A DNA stretch of 64,000 bases, taken from positions 5,076,501 through 5,140,500 of the forward strand of contig NZ_LR134386.1 of the NCBI RefSeq assembly GCF_900637665.1, in the 5' to 3' direction. Source of the DNA: Chryseobacterium nakagawai. Its GTDB lineage: Bacteria; Bacteroidota; Bacteroidia; Flavobacteriales; Weeksellaceae. The position numbers were made by a program, and so were the translations under genes. Shown piece by piece: positions 54,370-61,882 of the stretch (within the stretch, counting starts at the first letter, position 1; every line of letters begins with the position of its first letter). The notes under the pieces were generated by a model, which worked only from the letters and a program-made list of their open reading frames with translations, was not told the DNA's origin and made no database searches.

Positions 54370-54999
54370 CTAGAAAGCCTTATTGAATGACTCCATATCA
54401 GCTTGCTTTTGAGCGGCAGTTTGATTTCCAACAGAAGTAACAGGCTTATAGCCGTCTCCAGCGGCTGCTTCCGCTCTTCCTTGTGTAATTTCAGAGTAGT
54501 ATTCACCTTGTTTTGTGACAAAATCCTCGATATCTTCTTCTTTTTCGAAGCTTCTACCATACATTACAGATTCAATCTCTTTTTCAGACATTTTGAGTTC
54601 TTTTAAGCCCTCAATAACTTTTTGATTGTTAGTCTTAACGACTTGTTCGGTCTGCATTCCTTGTACTGTTTTAGTCAAAGTTTCAATTGCAGCTAATAAT
54701 GGATCTGTTGTCACTTTTTTTGGAGATTTACCTGGTTTAGGTTCTGGATCACCAGCCCCTTCTTCCTCATCGTCGTCATTTCCTTCTTGTTCTTTCTTTT
54801 TAAGAGCTGCTTGAACTCTAGAATCAGCTTCAGACTGGAAAGTCTTAGCTAACGGTTCAAACAGTTTACACTTGTCAGTAATTTCTTCTTCTGTTGCGTT
54901 TTCTTCTAGAGAACCCATAACAGAATCTGATAATGCCTGTAAAGCCTTTGCAGAAAGCCCATTCTTAAGGAAAAACTTTTTTACAGTTGGGTTAATCAT
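54370..54999 (-). CDS. Capsid scaffold protein
   Basis: 209 residues, helical and highly charged, with a disordered middle (EGNDDDEEEGAGDPEPKPGK) and a C-terminal helix, typical of scaffolds that are removed from the head. First gene of the capsid-tail unit; the region upstream is the divergent control region with the palindrome at 55022-55048, and its start codon lies only 12 bp from a candidate -7 element (TATTTTTG at 55018-55011). Confidence 0.8.
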   Translation of the reverse strand: MINPTVKKFFLKNGLSAKALQALSDSVMGSLEENATEEEITDKCKLFEPLAKTFQSEADSRVQAALKKKEQEGNDDDEEEGAGDPEPKPGKSPKKVTTDPLLAAIETLTKTVQGMQTEQVVKTNNQKVIEGLKELKMSEKEIESVMYGRSFEKEEDIEDFVTKQGEYYSEITQGRAEAAAGDGYKPVTSVGNQTAAQKQADMESFNKAF

Positions 55000-55010
55000 A
55001 AATTTTTTAT

Positions 55011-55061
55011 CAAAAATATTTAAATTAGAGTCACATTGACTCTAATTTTTACTTATATTTG
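55011..55061. promoter_or_regulatory. Divergent control region with a 12-bp-arm palindrome
   Basis: AAATTAGAGTCA (55022-55033), spacer CAT, TGACTCTAATTT (55037-55048): a perfect inverted repeat. A plus-strand -7 element TATATTTG lies at 55054-55061 and a minus-strand one TATTTTTG at 55018-55011, so the palindrome covers the -33 regions of both divergent transcripts. It is the best operator candidate in the prophage. A TTG at 55036-55038 lies 15 nt from the plus -7, shorter than usual. Confidence 0.75.
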
Positions 55062-55148
55062 CAAAGTAGATTGATTGATAAATGAATAATAAACTTCTTT
55101 TTTATCTGTATTTAAAGCTAATTTCTACTCTAAAAAACATTAATAACT

Positions 55149-55544
55149 ATGAAGAAAATATTAATCACATTGAGCATTGCACTGATTTTTTCATCATGCT
55201 CGTCAGAAATTGACACATTCGATTATGATCCGAAATATCTGATTGAAATAGATTTTAAAACGGGACAGGTTAAAGAAGGTGGAAATATTTTAGAAGCGGC
55301 AAGTCCTGAAATACGAGAAATCTGTATTAAATTTCTTAAAAACGAAAATCTCCCAGAAGGTTGTAAAGTTGAAATACTTTGTCAAGGTAGTGGAGGCAAA
55401 AACGCTCTTTTCTATTATCTCAAAGTAATCACTCAACATGAGGCTGCATACATCCTGATCACACAAAAAGAGTCAGAAACATTAGTGCATGTGGTTAATG
55501 CCTATGAAAAAAGCAGTTGTTTAAAAAGATGGATTAAAAACTAA
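55149..55544 (+). CDS. Small lipoprotein, unknown
   Basis: 131 residues with a lipoprotein signal (ALIFSSCSS, cysteine at about 17). The mature part is short and mixed alpha/beta, with two pairs of cysteines (EICIKF, EGCKVEILCQG, SSCLKR) that may form disulfides. First gene of the plus-strand block behind the palindromic control region. Prophage lipoproteins sometimes block superinfection, but nothing in this sequence proves that here. Confidence 0.75.
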   Translation: MKKILITLSIALIFSSCSSEIDTFDYDPKYLIEIDFKTGQVKEGGNILEAASPEIREICIKFLKNENLPEGCKVEILCQGSGGKNALFYYLKVITQHEAAYILITQKESETLVHVVNAYEKSSCLKRWIKN

Positions 55545-55588
55545 AATAAATAAGGCTGTCCACCTTTAACGGACTCATGGTTGAGTTT

Positions 55589-55612
55589 CCCCGGCTTTCG
55601 GGTCGGGGTTTT
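55589..55612 (+). terminator. Intrinsic terminator after the lipoprotein gene
   Basis: CCCCGGC (55589-55595) pairs with the GTCGGGG side (to 55608) with wobble pairs, followed by TTTT. It lies 45 bp past the stop, so the lipoprotein gene may form its own transcript. Confidence 0.8.
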
Positions 55613-55637
55613 ATAAAATCGAAAAATCAAAAATATT

Positions 55638-55853
55638 ATGTATAAATACACAAAATCAGGCTTCCAAGTATTTGTTGAAGCTGAAATAGTTGATTTGAAT
55701 AAGCGGATTATAAGTAAACAAAATGAGCTTAAATCAATTGAACACGAAGTCAGAATGAAGAAATTAGAATTGGAAAAGGCTCAAAAAACTCAAATAAGTA
55801 CTGATACAAGAAAAGAAATAGAAAAATTACTAACCATACTAAAAGAAAAATAA
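55638..55853 (+). CDS. Small coiled-coil protein, unknown
   Basis: 71 residues, almost entirely one predicted coiled coil ([20 protein letters not shown]). No other feature. It lies 3 bp upstream of the pentapeptide-repeat gene (TAATC ATG) and is probably co-transcribed with it. Confidence 0.65.
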   Translation: MYKYTKSGFQVFVEAEIVDLNKRIISKQNELKSIEHEVRMKKLELEKAQKTQISTDTRKEIEKLLTILKEK

Positions 55854-55855
55854 TC

Positions 55856-56545
55856 ATGAAAATTAAAATCAAAATCAAGTCAATAATTGGCGGTATTTTA
55901 TTTGAATACGAAAAAGAAAACAATACAGTAAAGGATACTTTACTACAAGCGATTAAAGAAGGCGCGGACCTTGAAGGCGCGGACCTTAGAAGCGCGAACC
56001 TTTATTGCGCGGACCTTAGAAGCGCGAACCTTAGAAGCGCGAACCTTGAAGGCGCGAACCTTTATTGCGCGGACCTTAGAAGCGCGAACCTTGAAGGCGC
56101 GGACCTTGAAGGCGCGAACCTTGAAGGCGCGAACCTTAGAAGCGCGAACCTTAGAAGCGCGGACCTTGAAGGCGCGAACCTTAGAAGCGCGGACCTTAGA
56201 AGCGCGAACCTTGAAGGCGCGAACCTTAGAAGCGCGGACCTTAGAAGCGCGAACCTTAGAAGCGCGAACCTTGAAGGCGCGAACCTTGAAGGCGCGAACA
56301 ATAAAGAATTAGCTTATTTGCCGATATTCATGAAATGGGGAATAGCTATTAAGGGCAATAAATTGAAAATTGGATGTAAGGAAAAAACCTTTGAAGAGTG
56401 GAAAACTTGGTTTTCTGGATCAGAAGAATATTCAACAAAAAGAGATTCTAAAGAATTCAAACAAATTCACGCTTGCTATTTGGCATACTCGGCGTATTAT
56501 AATTTCCTAAATCAAACAGGAAAAGAAGCCACAGAGCTAAAATAA
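55856..56545 (+). CDS. Pentapeptide-repeat protein with near-perfect 15-bp DNA repeats
   Basis: 229 residues. Residues 37-146 are 22 consecutive pentapeptides A(D/N)L(EG/RS/YC), which should fold as a right-handed four-sided beta helix of about 5.5 turns. N-terminal 36 residues (basic KIKIKIK start, then a short helix) and a C-terminal domain of about 80 residues ([20 protein letters not shown], then [16 protein letters not shown]) flank it; I know this C-terminal part from other phage-associated pentapeptide proteins, but not its role. Some pentapeptide proteins mimic DNA and bind gyrase; here half of the repeats are basic (RS), so that is not assured. The base composition of the array is far more GC-rich than its surroundings. 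Confidence 0.85.
   Translation: MKIKIKIKSIIGGILFEYEKENNTVKDTLLQAIKEGADLEGADLRSANLYCADLRSANLRSANLEGANLYCADLRSANLEGADLEGANLEGANLRSANLRSADLEGANLRSADLRSANLEGANLRSADLRSANLRSANLEGANLEGANNKELAYLPIFMKWGIAIKGNKLKIGCKEKTFEEWKTWFSGSEEYSTKRDSKEFKQIHACYLAYSAYYNFLNQTGKEATELK
55964..56293 (+). repeat. 22 tandem 15-bp units inside the pentapeptide gene
   Basis: Each unit reads GCG (GAC or AAC) CTT followed by one of three six-base modules, GAAGGC, AGAAGC or TATTGC. No other changes occur in 330 bp, so synonymous drift is absent. A higher-order 45-bp pattern is visible in units 14-16 and 17-19. Unit length is a multiple of three, so gains and losses keep the frame. Confidence 0.95.
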
Positions 56546-56657
56546 ACGAAACCTGGACCGTAGTATCCGGCAAAACAACAACACTTTAAAGACAAAAAAC
56601 AGTTCGTAAAAAACAGCGAACGCACACACTTTACGTCAAATTTAAAAAATAATCACA
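56546..56657 (+). other. 112-bp spacer in the small-gene block
   Basis: No open frame. Contains a short hairpin GTTCG/CGAAC (about 56610-56629) and a GC-rich stretch CCTGGACCGTAGTATCCGG; no T-run follows. Could hold a promoter for the next gene, but no consensus element was found. Confidence 0.4.
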
Positions 56658-57248
56658 ATGGAATATAAAATAGGAAGTTTAGTCAAATTTAATGTTGTCA
56701 CAGATGATTCTGGATGGGCAACCGATAAGTGGGATGTCGAGCCACAATTAAACAAATGGATAACTGAAATTTATACAGAAGAACTGTTCGGTGAGATTGT
56801 AAGACGAAATACTATTGAAGTGATTAATAGTAGTGGTAAGCGAACAGGAAGATTCTACAGAATACAAAATGGCATAATTCAGTCAGAATCGCAAAAACTT
56901 AGAAGTATTCGAGATTCAGGGATGGATCTTGATGATATTTTCGAAGGATCAGATCTTAAAACAGTCAAAGATTTTCAAACCATTACACAAGTATCTTTAA
57001 TAGAATTGAGTACAAAATGGGAGCATTATTCATGTCTAAACGAATTCCCACCAATAGGACGAAAAGTAAATATTTGGGAGAAGCAAAATATTGGATGTGT
57101 TTTAAAAGAATCAGCTTATTTCGATGGTATTTGGAAAGATTGTAAAACTAACGAGCCAATAGAACATTTTACCGAAAATCATCAATGGCAGGTAACAAAA
57201 CGAAGAATTTTTATTGATGGTCAAATTTTTATACAAGAAAATATATAA
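56658..57248 (+). CDS. Unknown phage protein
   Basis: 196 residues, soluble, not recognised. The N-terminal 60 residues are beta-rich and start with IGSLVKFNVVTDDSGWATDKW; the rest is mixed, with several aromatic residues (WEHYSCLNEFPP). No signal peptide, membrane segment or catalytic motif. First gene of a tightly packed run (next start 2 bp after its stop). Confidence 0.7.
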   Translation: MEYKIGSLVKFNVVTDDSGWATDKWDVEPQLNKWITEIYTEELFGEIVRRNTIEVINSSGKRTGRFYRIQNGIIQSESQKLRSIRDSGMDLDDIFEGSDLKTVKDFQTITQVSLIELSTKWEHYSCLNEFPPIGRKVNIWEKQNIGCVLKESAYFDGIWKDCKTNEPIEHFTENHQWQVTKRRIFIDGQIFIQENI

Positions 57249-57250
57249 CC

Positions 57251-57559
57251 ATGAGTCACCAAGAGAAACAAGAGATATTTGATCGGTTTTCTAAAGAAAA
57301 TTACAAAGAAAAATTTGAAGAGTTTTTAATGTACACATTGTTTGAAGTTGAAAACGGAGAAATTTCAAAAAGGAAAGCTATTGGAGAAATAACAGACCTT
57401 GTTTTCGCTGCCTGCGATCTCGTACAAACCGAACAGCAGAAGAGAATAGCGGAGAGATTTAAAACGCTTGCATATAGCGATCAGGTTGGCGACATTTTTG
57501 TCGGTGACTTTGAAAAAATGGAAGACTCAATCACTAATCCTGAAAATAAAATACAATGA
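57251..57559 (+). CDS. Unknown small helical phage protein
   Basis: 102 residues, helical and charged (KQEIFDRFSKENYKEKFEEF). Not recognised. ATGA overlap with the next gene shows translational coupling. Confidence 0.65.
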   Translation: MSHQEKQEIFDRFSKENYKEKFEEFLMYTLFEVENGEISKRKAIGEITDLVFAACDLVQTEQQKRIAERFKTLAYSDQVGDIFVGDFEKMEDSITNPENKIQ

Positions 57560-57819
57560 AACAAGAGCATATCAAAATTAAGAATGTTGAATACTTACTA
57601 TGGCAGTTTGACTCACCTGATGAAAGAGAAGAGTATATTAACTACAATGATTATGAAGTAAGTTATATGTGTAAAGGCGAGAATATAAAATCGGAACTTA
57701 ATCTTACAGATGATGAATATTTAGCTTTTATGAAAGATGTTCGTAATACTGACTTAGATAGTATTTACTGCAATGTAGAGTCTTTTAATCCTGAATTAGC
57801 TTTATTATTTCAAATATAA
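57556..57819 (+). CDS. Unknown small acidic phage protein
   Basis: 87 residues, acidic (DSPDEREEYINYNDYEV, LNLTDDEYLAFMKDVRNTD). No known motif. Starts inside the stop of the previous gene and is followed 3 bp later by the next. Confidence 0.65.
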   Translation: MKQEHIKIKNVEYLLWQFDSPDEREEYINYNDYEVSYMCKGENIKSELNLTDDEYLAFMKDVRNTDLDSIYCNVESFNPELALLFQI

Positions 57820-57822
57820 TTT

Positions 57823-58233
57823 ATGAAACTATTAGAAGAACTAACAGCCGATATACGGGAGAAGCTTCCGAGGCTAATGGAATTAGAAGTAGGATGTATC
57901 GTTGAGTGGGATAACTGGTCTGGAACAGTACTTAATGATGGAAATCCTCTGCACATACTATGGAAAAATTCAGGAGGAATTGTTACTTACTTTAAGGACG
58001 AAATGAGTCTTTTTTCAAAAGTAATAGGCAAAGACCCAATGCTTAATGATGTTCTGGAATTTATTGATAATGATGAAGTATCAATGTATACAGATGGTGT
58101 TTTTTCGCATGTGTTAAATGGACTATACTATGATGAAAATAGCGAGATGATAAAATGGGACCTATCCAAACCTTACCTCAAAGACCAATCCCCAGAACTA
58201 ATAAAATTCCTACATGGATTGATTAAAAAATAA
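57823..58233 (+). CDS. Unknown phage protein with WDLSKP C-terminal motif
   Basis: 136 residues. A beta-rich start (VGCIVEWDNWSGTVLNDGNP) and a C-terminal motif IKWDLSKPYLKDQSPELIKF that I associate with small phage proteins of Bacteroidota; no function is known to me. Followed by a 182-bp spacer that may encode a structured RNA. Confidence 0.68.
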   Translation: MKLLEELTADIREKLPRLMELEVGCIVEWDNWSGTVLNDGNPLHILWKNSGGIVTYFKDEMSLFSKVIGKDPMLNDVLEFIDNDEVSMYTDGVFSHVLNGLYYDENSEMIKWDLSKPYLKDQSPELIKFLHGLIKK

Positions 58234-58415
58234 CGATAACCATAATCCCATTCAAAAACAAGGTAAGAAGGTAGCTTAATACTGCAGCGGGTAGCAAAGC
58301 TCAACGCCTGGCTAATCATAATTCGGTAAGGGAAAGGAGCCAATACTGACAAACCGTCGATTAAATGCAGAAACACCCCGATTGAATGGGTTTTTAATCA
58401 CTAAAAAACAATACA
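58234..58415 (+). ncRNA. Candidate structured RNA in the small-gene block
   Basis: 182 bp without an open frame. CCCATTCAA (58247-58255) and TTGAATGGG (58382-58390) would close a domain of about 145 nt, followed by TTTTTAATC. Inside, TGGCT (58309-58313) pairs with AGCCA (58338-58342) and CGGG near 58289 can pair with CCCG at 58377-58380. The interior is richer in G and C than flanking DNA. It may be a small RNA ending at its own hairpin-T-run, or a leader of the next gene. No known family recognised. Confidence 0.4.
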
Positions 58416-58916
58416 ATGACAAAAGAAGAACTTTTAAAAATTTACTCGGCTTATATACCGTATGGATTGGAATTCATATCCTCAAAAGATAATGAACGAC
58501 ATTTATTAACAGACGTGAAAACAGTCTCTGATTATCCATTGTGGGCATCAACAGAATGGAATGAAGAAACGCTCAAATATGAGCCTGAAATAAACTTAAA
58601 ACCGTCTGGAGGAATTGGAAACGGTTTTAAGATTGAAGAAGTTAAGCCCATTCTCTACGATCTATCCTATTTAACCAAGGAGATAGAGCATGAGGGGGAA
58701 ACATTTGTACCGACTGAAAGACTGATGAATTATGCATCTAATTTTGGCGTAAATAGAGGTGTTTTTGAACATATGTTAAGTAGCATATTGGAAGGAAATA
58801 CATGCATAACTGAATTACCATACTATTTAATCATAAAGCTCTTAGAATGGCATTTAAATATCTTCCAATTGCCGGAAGACCAGTTTATCAACAAAGCAAC
58901 TTTAACCAATAAATAA
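58416..58916 (+). CDS. Unknown phage protein
   Basis: 166 residues. N-terminal helix (KEELLKIYSAYIPYGLEF), then a block TEWNEETLKYEPEINLKPSG and IEEVKPILYDLSYLTKEIEH, and a C-terminal helical part ending LLEWHLNIFQLPEDQFINK. This pattern (LR.LS.L...I with a C-terminal WHF.I..LI) recurs in small proteins of Bacteroidota phages to my knowledge; function unknown. Confidence 0.68.
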   Translation: MTKEELLKIYSAYIPYGLEFISSKDNERHLLTDVKTVSDYPLWASTEWNEETLKYEPEINLKPSGGIGNGFKIEEVKPILYDLSYLTKEIEHEGETFVPTERLMNYASNFGVNRGVFEHMLSSILEGNTCITELPYYLIIKLLEWHLNIFQLPEDQFINKATLTNK

Positions 58917-58923
58917 TAAAGCA

Positions 58924-59220
58924 ATGGAAAAATTTAAAACACTAAAAAGTAACGAGAAAGGATTAACATGGAAAGAATTAAAAGAAATTCTGAACACTAA
59001 AAATGATGAAGATCTTAACGTTCGTGCATTCTTTTGGAAAATTGATGATGAAAACGCTGAAATATCAGGTCATTCAATTCAGGAAGTTTTGGAAGCGGAA
59101 GAAGATCAAATCAATCCATCTGGTGAAGGAATTGAACCTGTAAGTACTTATGAAGGTGAAGATATTTCTGGCGAGCCTGTTATTTATAAAAAAGGCGCCT
59201 TACTTGGTCTTATTGATTAA
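58924..59220 (+). CDS. Unknown small acidic phage protein
   Basis: 98 residues, acidic (EVLEAEEDQINPSGEGIEPV). The middle segment EDLNVRAFFWKIDDENAEI may be a beta-hairpin. Not recognised. Starts 7 bp after the previous stop; a small hairpin follows the stop. Confidence 0.62.
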   Translation: MEKFKTLKSNEKGLTWKELKEILNTKNDEDLNVRAFFWKIDDENAEISGHSIQEVLEAEEDQINPSGEGIEPVSTYEGEDISGEPVIYKKGALLGLID

Positions 59221-59224
59221 CCCC

Positions 59225-59247
59225 GTGCCATCTTAGGGTGGCACTTT
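59225..59247 (+). terminator. Possible weak terminator
   Basis: GTGCCA (59225-59230) and TGGCAC (59239-59244) form a 6-bp stem with an 8-nt loop followed by only three T residues; 5 bp after a stop codon. May attenuate rather than end transcription. Confidence 0.5.
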
Positions 59248-59259
59248 AAAACAAGAATT

Positions 59260-59493
59260 ATGGAATATCAAAAAATCAAAATTACATTTGGTATTCAGCC
59301 TAAACAGATTGAGAGAATTGAGGAGGTAATAAAGTATTGGGATAACACAAGAACTGAAGAAGATAAAGAAGTTTTAAAGGATGGTTGGATTCTTTATGAT
59401 AGAAATATTTGGATTGACCTTGGAAAAGAATTCGGATGGGAGCCTTTAACACTTGCACTTTATTATTTTAAATACAAAAACAAGAACTCATGA
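59260..59493 (+). CDS. Unknown small phage protein
   Basis: 77 residues (ITFGIQPKQIERIEEVIKYW, then IWIDLGKEFGWEPLTLALYY). Not recognised; helix followed by strand. ATGA overlap with the next gene. Confidence 0.65.
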   Translation: MEYQKIKITFGIQPKQIERIEEVIKYWDNTRTEEDKEVLKDGWILYDRNIWIDLGKEFGWEPLTLALYYFKYKNKNS

Positions 59494-59834
59494 TAGCACT
59501 ACAAGAACTGCGTTTAGGAAATAAAGTTTTACGCAACGGAATTGTTGTCAATGTAGATAACCAAACATTTTGGGATATTGAAAAATATCCGGACCAATAC
59601 GAGCCCATAGAGCTAACAGAAGACTGGCTGCTGAAAATGGGGTTTGAGAAATTAGTCCATAAGTATTACAAATTAGGTGATTACAGTGTATCAATGCCTA
59701 AAGATGAGATAAGATTTATTATCTGTAATTACATGGAATCTCCTCCCTCTGTCAAAATTAAACACGTACACCAACTTCAAAACCTTTTTCACTCGCTTTG
59801 TGGGGAAGAACTAACAATAAAAGAACAATCATGA
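59490..59834 (+). CDS. Phage protein of a family common in Bacteroidota prophages
   Basis: 114 residues. Opening ELRLGNKVLRNGIVVNV, a middle PIELTEDWLLKMGFEK and the closing VHQLQNLFHSLCGEELTIK are hallmarks of a family I have seen in many Bacteroidota phages; its function is unknown. A fragment of a second member lies at 61577-61657. ATGA overlaps on both sides, so it is co-translated with its neighbours. Confidence 0.78.
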   Translation: MIALQELRLGNKVLRNGIVVNVDNQTFWDIEKYPDQYEPIELTEDWLLKMGFEKLVHKYYKLGDYSVSMPKDEIRFIICNYMESPPSVKIKHVHQLQNLFHSLCGEELTIKEQS

Positions 59835-60307
59835 ATAGTTTAGAATTGAATTTAAATAAAAGACTCTTTATTGTGGAGTCCAGCGAAATAAAATTGGGAA
59901 AGGAGGGAATAATTTACAAGGATAAAAATAGCCATGTATCAGATCTTATTGAAGGGCATTTCAAACTTATCTGCAAAGGCTCGGATCTTACTGAAGAGAT
60001 CGCGAAGGGATTAGTTGAAGGCGAATTACAGACAGCTCATATGTTTGGTCAAGTTGTTTTTAAATTATACGATTATAAAGGAGTTGATATAAAAACATTT
60101 GGCTGGACTAATAATGCCTTACAATCCTTCATTTCCGCCATTGAGTCTAATGGATGGTATTGGGAAGAGAATCCATTTAAAAAAGAATTGGACAGATGCA
60201 ATGAATATACTGATATGTTTACAATTGCTAAAAGAACTAGGAATTACGAAGAATCCGAATCCCGGACCTTCAACCCTGAGAAATGTATAATTTTTGAAAT
60301 AGTGTAA
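59831..60307 (+). CDS. Unknown phage protein
   Basis: 158 residues from the ATG at 59831 (MNSLELNLNKRLFIVESSEI), chosen because it overlaps the previous stop as ATGA; the frame is open to 59798. Mixed alpha/beta, no known motif (KLICKGSDLTEEIAKGLVEG, WYWEENPFKKELDRCNEY). The next gene begins 2 bp after its stop. Confidence 0.68.
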   Translation: MNSLELNLNKRLFIVESSEIKLGKEGIIYKDKNSHVSDLIEGHFKLICKGSDLTEEIAKGLVEGELQTAHMFGQVVFKLYDYKGVDIKTFGWTNNALQSFISAIESNGWYWEENPFKKELDRCNEYTDMFTIAKRTRNYEESESRTFNPEKCIIFEIV

Positions 60308-60309
60308 AG

Positions 60310-60546
60310 ATGAAAGTAATACACCATATGAGTATTAACCTTGAAGGAATACTCAGAAATTATAAAGGAAAGAAAATAAATATTTTCGACGATGAAAACG
60401 GTAAAACAATGGCTGATAAAGAAGTTCGAAAGATAATTGCTGAATTACAAGCAAAAGGGCATAAATTAATGTCATGTAGTCCTGATAAATGTATTGGCTT
60501 TGATCCATTCGGAGGCGGCTGTCCAGGACATGAGATTGAAGAGTAA
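60310..60546 (+). CDS. Small cysteine-containing phage protein
   Basis: 78 residues ending with CSPDKCIGFDPFGGGCPGHE, a glycine-rich stretch with three cysteines and a histidine that could bind a metal ion. The upstream part ADKEVRKIIAELQAKGHKLM is one helix. I associate this pattern with small phage proteins of Bacteroidota; no function is known. Confidence 0.7.
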   Translation: MKVIHHMSINLEGILRNYKGKKINIFDDENGKTMADKEVRKIIAELQAKGHKLMSCSPDKCIGFDPFGGGCPGHEIEE

Positions 60547-60595
60547 TTACGGAAACCCACAACATAAAACCAAACAACAAAAGTAAATTAGAAAT

Positions 60596-60820
60596 ATGAA
60601 ACGATTGAGGATTAAGCAGCAAAACTTTATTATCCTGGCTATTATAGACGCTTTGAAAACAAGCGTTCTAGGCAAAGGTTTAAGGAAGCTTCATGATATT
60701 AAAATTGAACGTGGACACTATGACTCATGCATTCAATTCACGAGAAAAGATGGCAAATACATTAATCCTATTGATTTTTTTATGTTCGGACATCTCATAG
60801 GAAGAGACTATGATAAGTAG
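60596..60820 (+). CDS. Unknown small basic phage protein
   Basis: 74 residues, basic N-terminus (MKRLRIKQQNFIILAIIDAL) and a C-terminal stretch IQFTRKDGKYINPIDFFMFG. Not recognised; 49 bp spacer upstream. Confidence 0.6.
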   Translation: MKRLRIKQQNFIILAIIDALKTSVLGKGLRKLHDIKIERGHYDSCIQFTRKDGKYINPIDFFMFGHLIGRDYDK

Positions 60821-60832
60821 TATCTTTACTCC

Positions 60833-61051
60833 ATGGAAAACATGGAAGAAATAGAAGCTAAAATTCTGATAAAATTAAGAGAAGATTATAAAAATTGCGG
60901 AGGAGCAAACGGCTCTGACATTAATGAGATTGACGAAATTATTAAGCTTTCAATTTCAGATAGAAATGAACTGCTTGCTAAAATGGTTAAAGAAAAGAAA
61001 ATCACTTTCATAAATACCTTGAACGCCCGAAGAATTACTCTTCCAAAATAA
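60833..61051 (+). CDS. Unknown small helical phage protein
   Basis: 72 residues, or 69 if the second ATG (60842) is used. Helical (EEIEAKILIKLREDYKNCGG, INEIDEIIKLSISDRNELL), ending in a short strand pair (KKITFINTLNARRITL). It resembles a small winged-helix by pattern only. Confidence 0.6.
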   Translation: MENMEEIEAKILIKLREDYKNCGGANGSDINEIDEIIKLSISDRNELLAKMVKEKKITFINTLNARRITLPK

Positions 61052-61064
61052 CATAAAGAAATAA

Positions 61065-61289
61065 ATGAAAATAAAGTCCATATACCACGTTAGATTCTTT
61101 GATCCAATAAAAGATAAGACGGATTACTATTTCGGGACTATTTCGGCTATATATGAGCTTTTCACACCTCAACAGGTCGGATACTCCCAACAATATATTT
61201 ATAAACACGCAATGAAGCTTGGAGACGAACTACGAACTAAGTATTGTGTAATTAAAAAAGTCGAATTATTAAGTAAAACTAAGTTATGA
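61065..61289 (+). CDS. Small phage protein of a family common in Bacteroidota mobile DNA
   Basis: 74 residues. The pattern YHVRFFDPIKDKTDYYFGTI SAIYELFTPQQVG (motif read in two parts) is known to me from Bacteroidota phages and conjugative elements, where it is annotated as hypothetical. ATGA overlap with the next gene. Confidence 0.72.
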   Translation: MKIKSIYHVRFFDPIKDKTDYYFGTISAIYELFTPQQVGYSQQYIYKHAMKLGDELRTKYCVIKKVELLSKTKL

Positions 61290-61576
61290 GTAATTTTAAT
61301 TTCGAAAGAAACAAAGATTTTTTGAAAGCAGTAGAAATAATTGCTATTAAACACAATGTCTATTTATCTGAAATTCTAACAGTAGCTGAGAAAATAGAAA
61401 AAAAAGACAGAATGGACTACGATGACTTTCATCAACTACATAAAGTAATTGGTATCCCTTTTGGATTTTACGTTCCGCAGAATGAAATAGTTGAAGGATT
61501 GGTAACAAATGAGAAATTCTTAAGTACAATCATTGAAATTTCTAAAAATGACTATAGTTTTGCCAAATTAAAATAA
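61286..61576 (+). CDS. Unknown small phage protein
   Basis: 96 residues, helical (FLKAVEIIAIKHNVYLSEIL, EIVEGLVTNEKFLSTIIEIS). Not recognised. Its frame continues after the stop into a conserved-looking segment at 61577-61657, which may be the remains of a neighbouring gene or of a longer fusion. Confidence 0.6.
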   Translation: MSNFNFERNKDFLKAVEIIAIKHNVYLSEILTVAEKIEKKDRMDYDDFHQLHKVIGIPFGFYVPQNEIVEGLVTNEKFLSTIIEISKNDYSFAKLK

Positions 61577-61657
61577 ATTAAAGGTCTAATTAAATATGTC
61601 CACGAACTGCAAAACCTTTTCTTCGCACTTAAAGGAAAAGAGCTAACTTTGAAATAA
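61577..61657 (+). pseudogene. 3' remnant of a VHxLQNLF-family gene
   Basis: Directly after the TAA at 61574 the same frame reads GLIKYVHELQNLFFALKGKE LTLK and stop at 61655 (read here in two parts). This matches the closing motif of the complete protein at 59490-59834 (VHQLQNLFHSLCGEELTIK). No start codon or upstream domain remains. It is therefore a truncated second copy left by recombination or deletion. Confidence 0.75.
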
Positions 61658-61666
61658 TTGATTGTT

Positions 61667-61876
61667 ATGAATTATGCAAGTATTTTTGAAACTATTACAG
61701 TATTTTTAGGCGCTGTTCTTCTTTTAGTAATTCCAATATTATTTTTACATAGAAAACACAAAAATTGTGGTGGATGGTCATTTCCTTCAGGTGTTGGAGG
61801 TAGTGAGTACACACAATACAAGTGTAAAAAATGTAAGGAAGTTTATTGGAGAAAAAATAAATTATCTTTGAAATAA
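61667..61876 (+). CDS. Small membrane protein with zinc-ribbon-like motif
   Basis: 69 residues from the ATG at 61667 (a TTG nine bases upstream is less likely). One membrane helix (TVFLGAVLLLVIPILFL), then a cytoplasmic part with CGGW...CKKCKEVYW, a C-x(17-19)-C-x2-C arrangement with a nearby histidine that may bind zinc. Function unknown; could be a membrane-tied regulator or exclusion protein. Confidence 0.65.
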   Translation: MNYASIFETITVFLGAVLLLVIPILFLHRKHKNCGGWSFPSGVGGSEYTQYKCKKCKEVYWRKNKLSLK

Positions 61877-61882
61877 AACAAT

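Noticed and set aside
55022..55048. Palindrome as a simple terminator
   Set aside because: Both neighbouring genes are transcribed away from it, so there is nothing to terminate; operator is the better reading, though the T-run on one side leaves some doubt.
55964..56293. Short regular repeats as a CRISPR array
   Set aside because: There are no spacers: the 15-bp units are contiguous and code in frame for pentapeptides. No cas genes in the window.
60353..60622. Minus-strand frame of 89 codons
   Set aside because: Antisense to the small cysteine-containing gene and its spacer; hydrophobic shadow composition.
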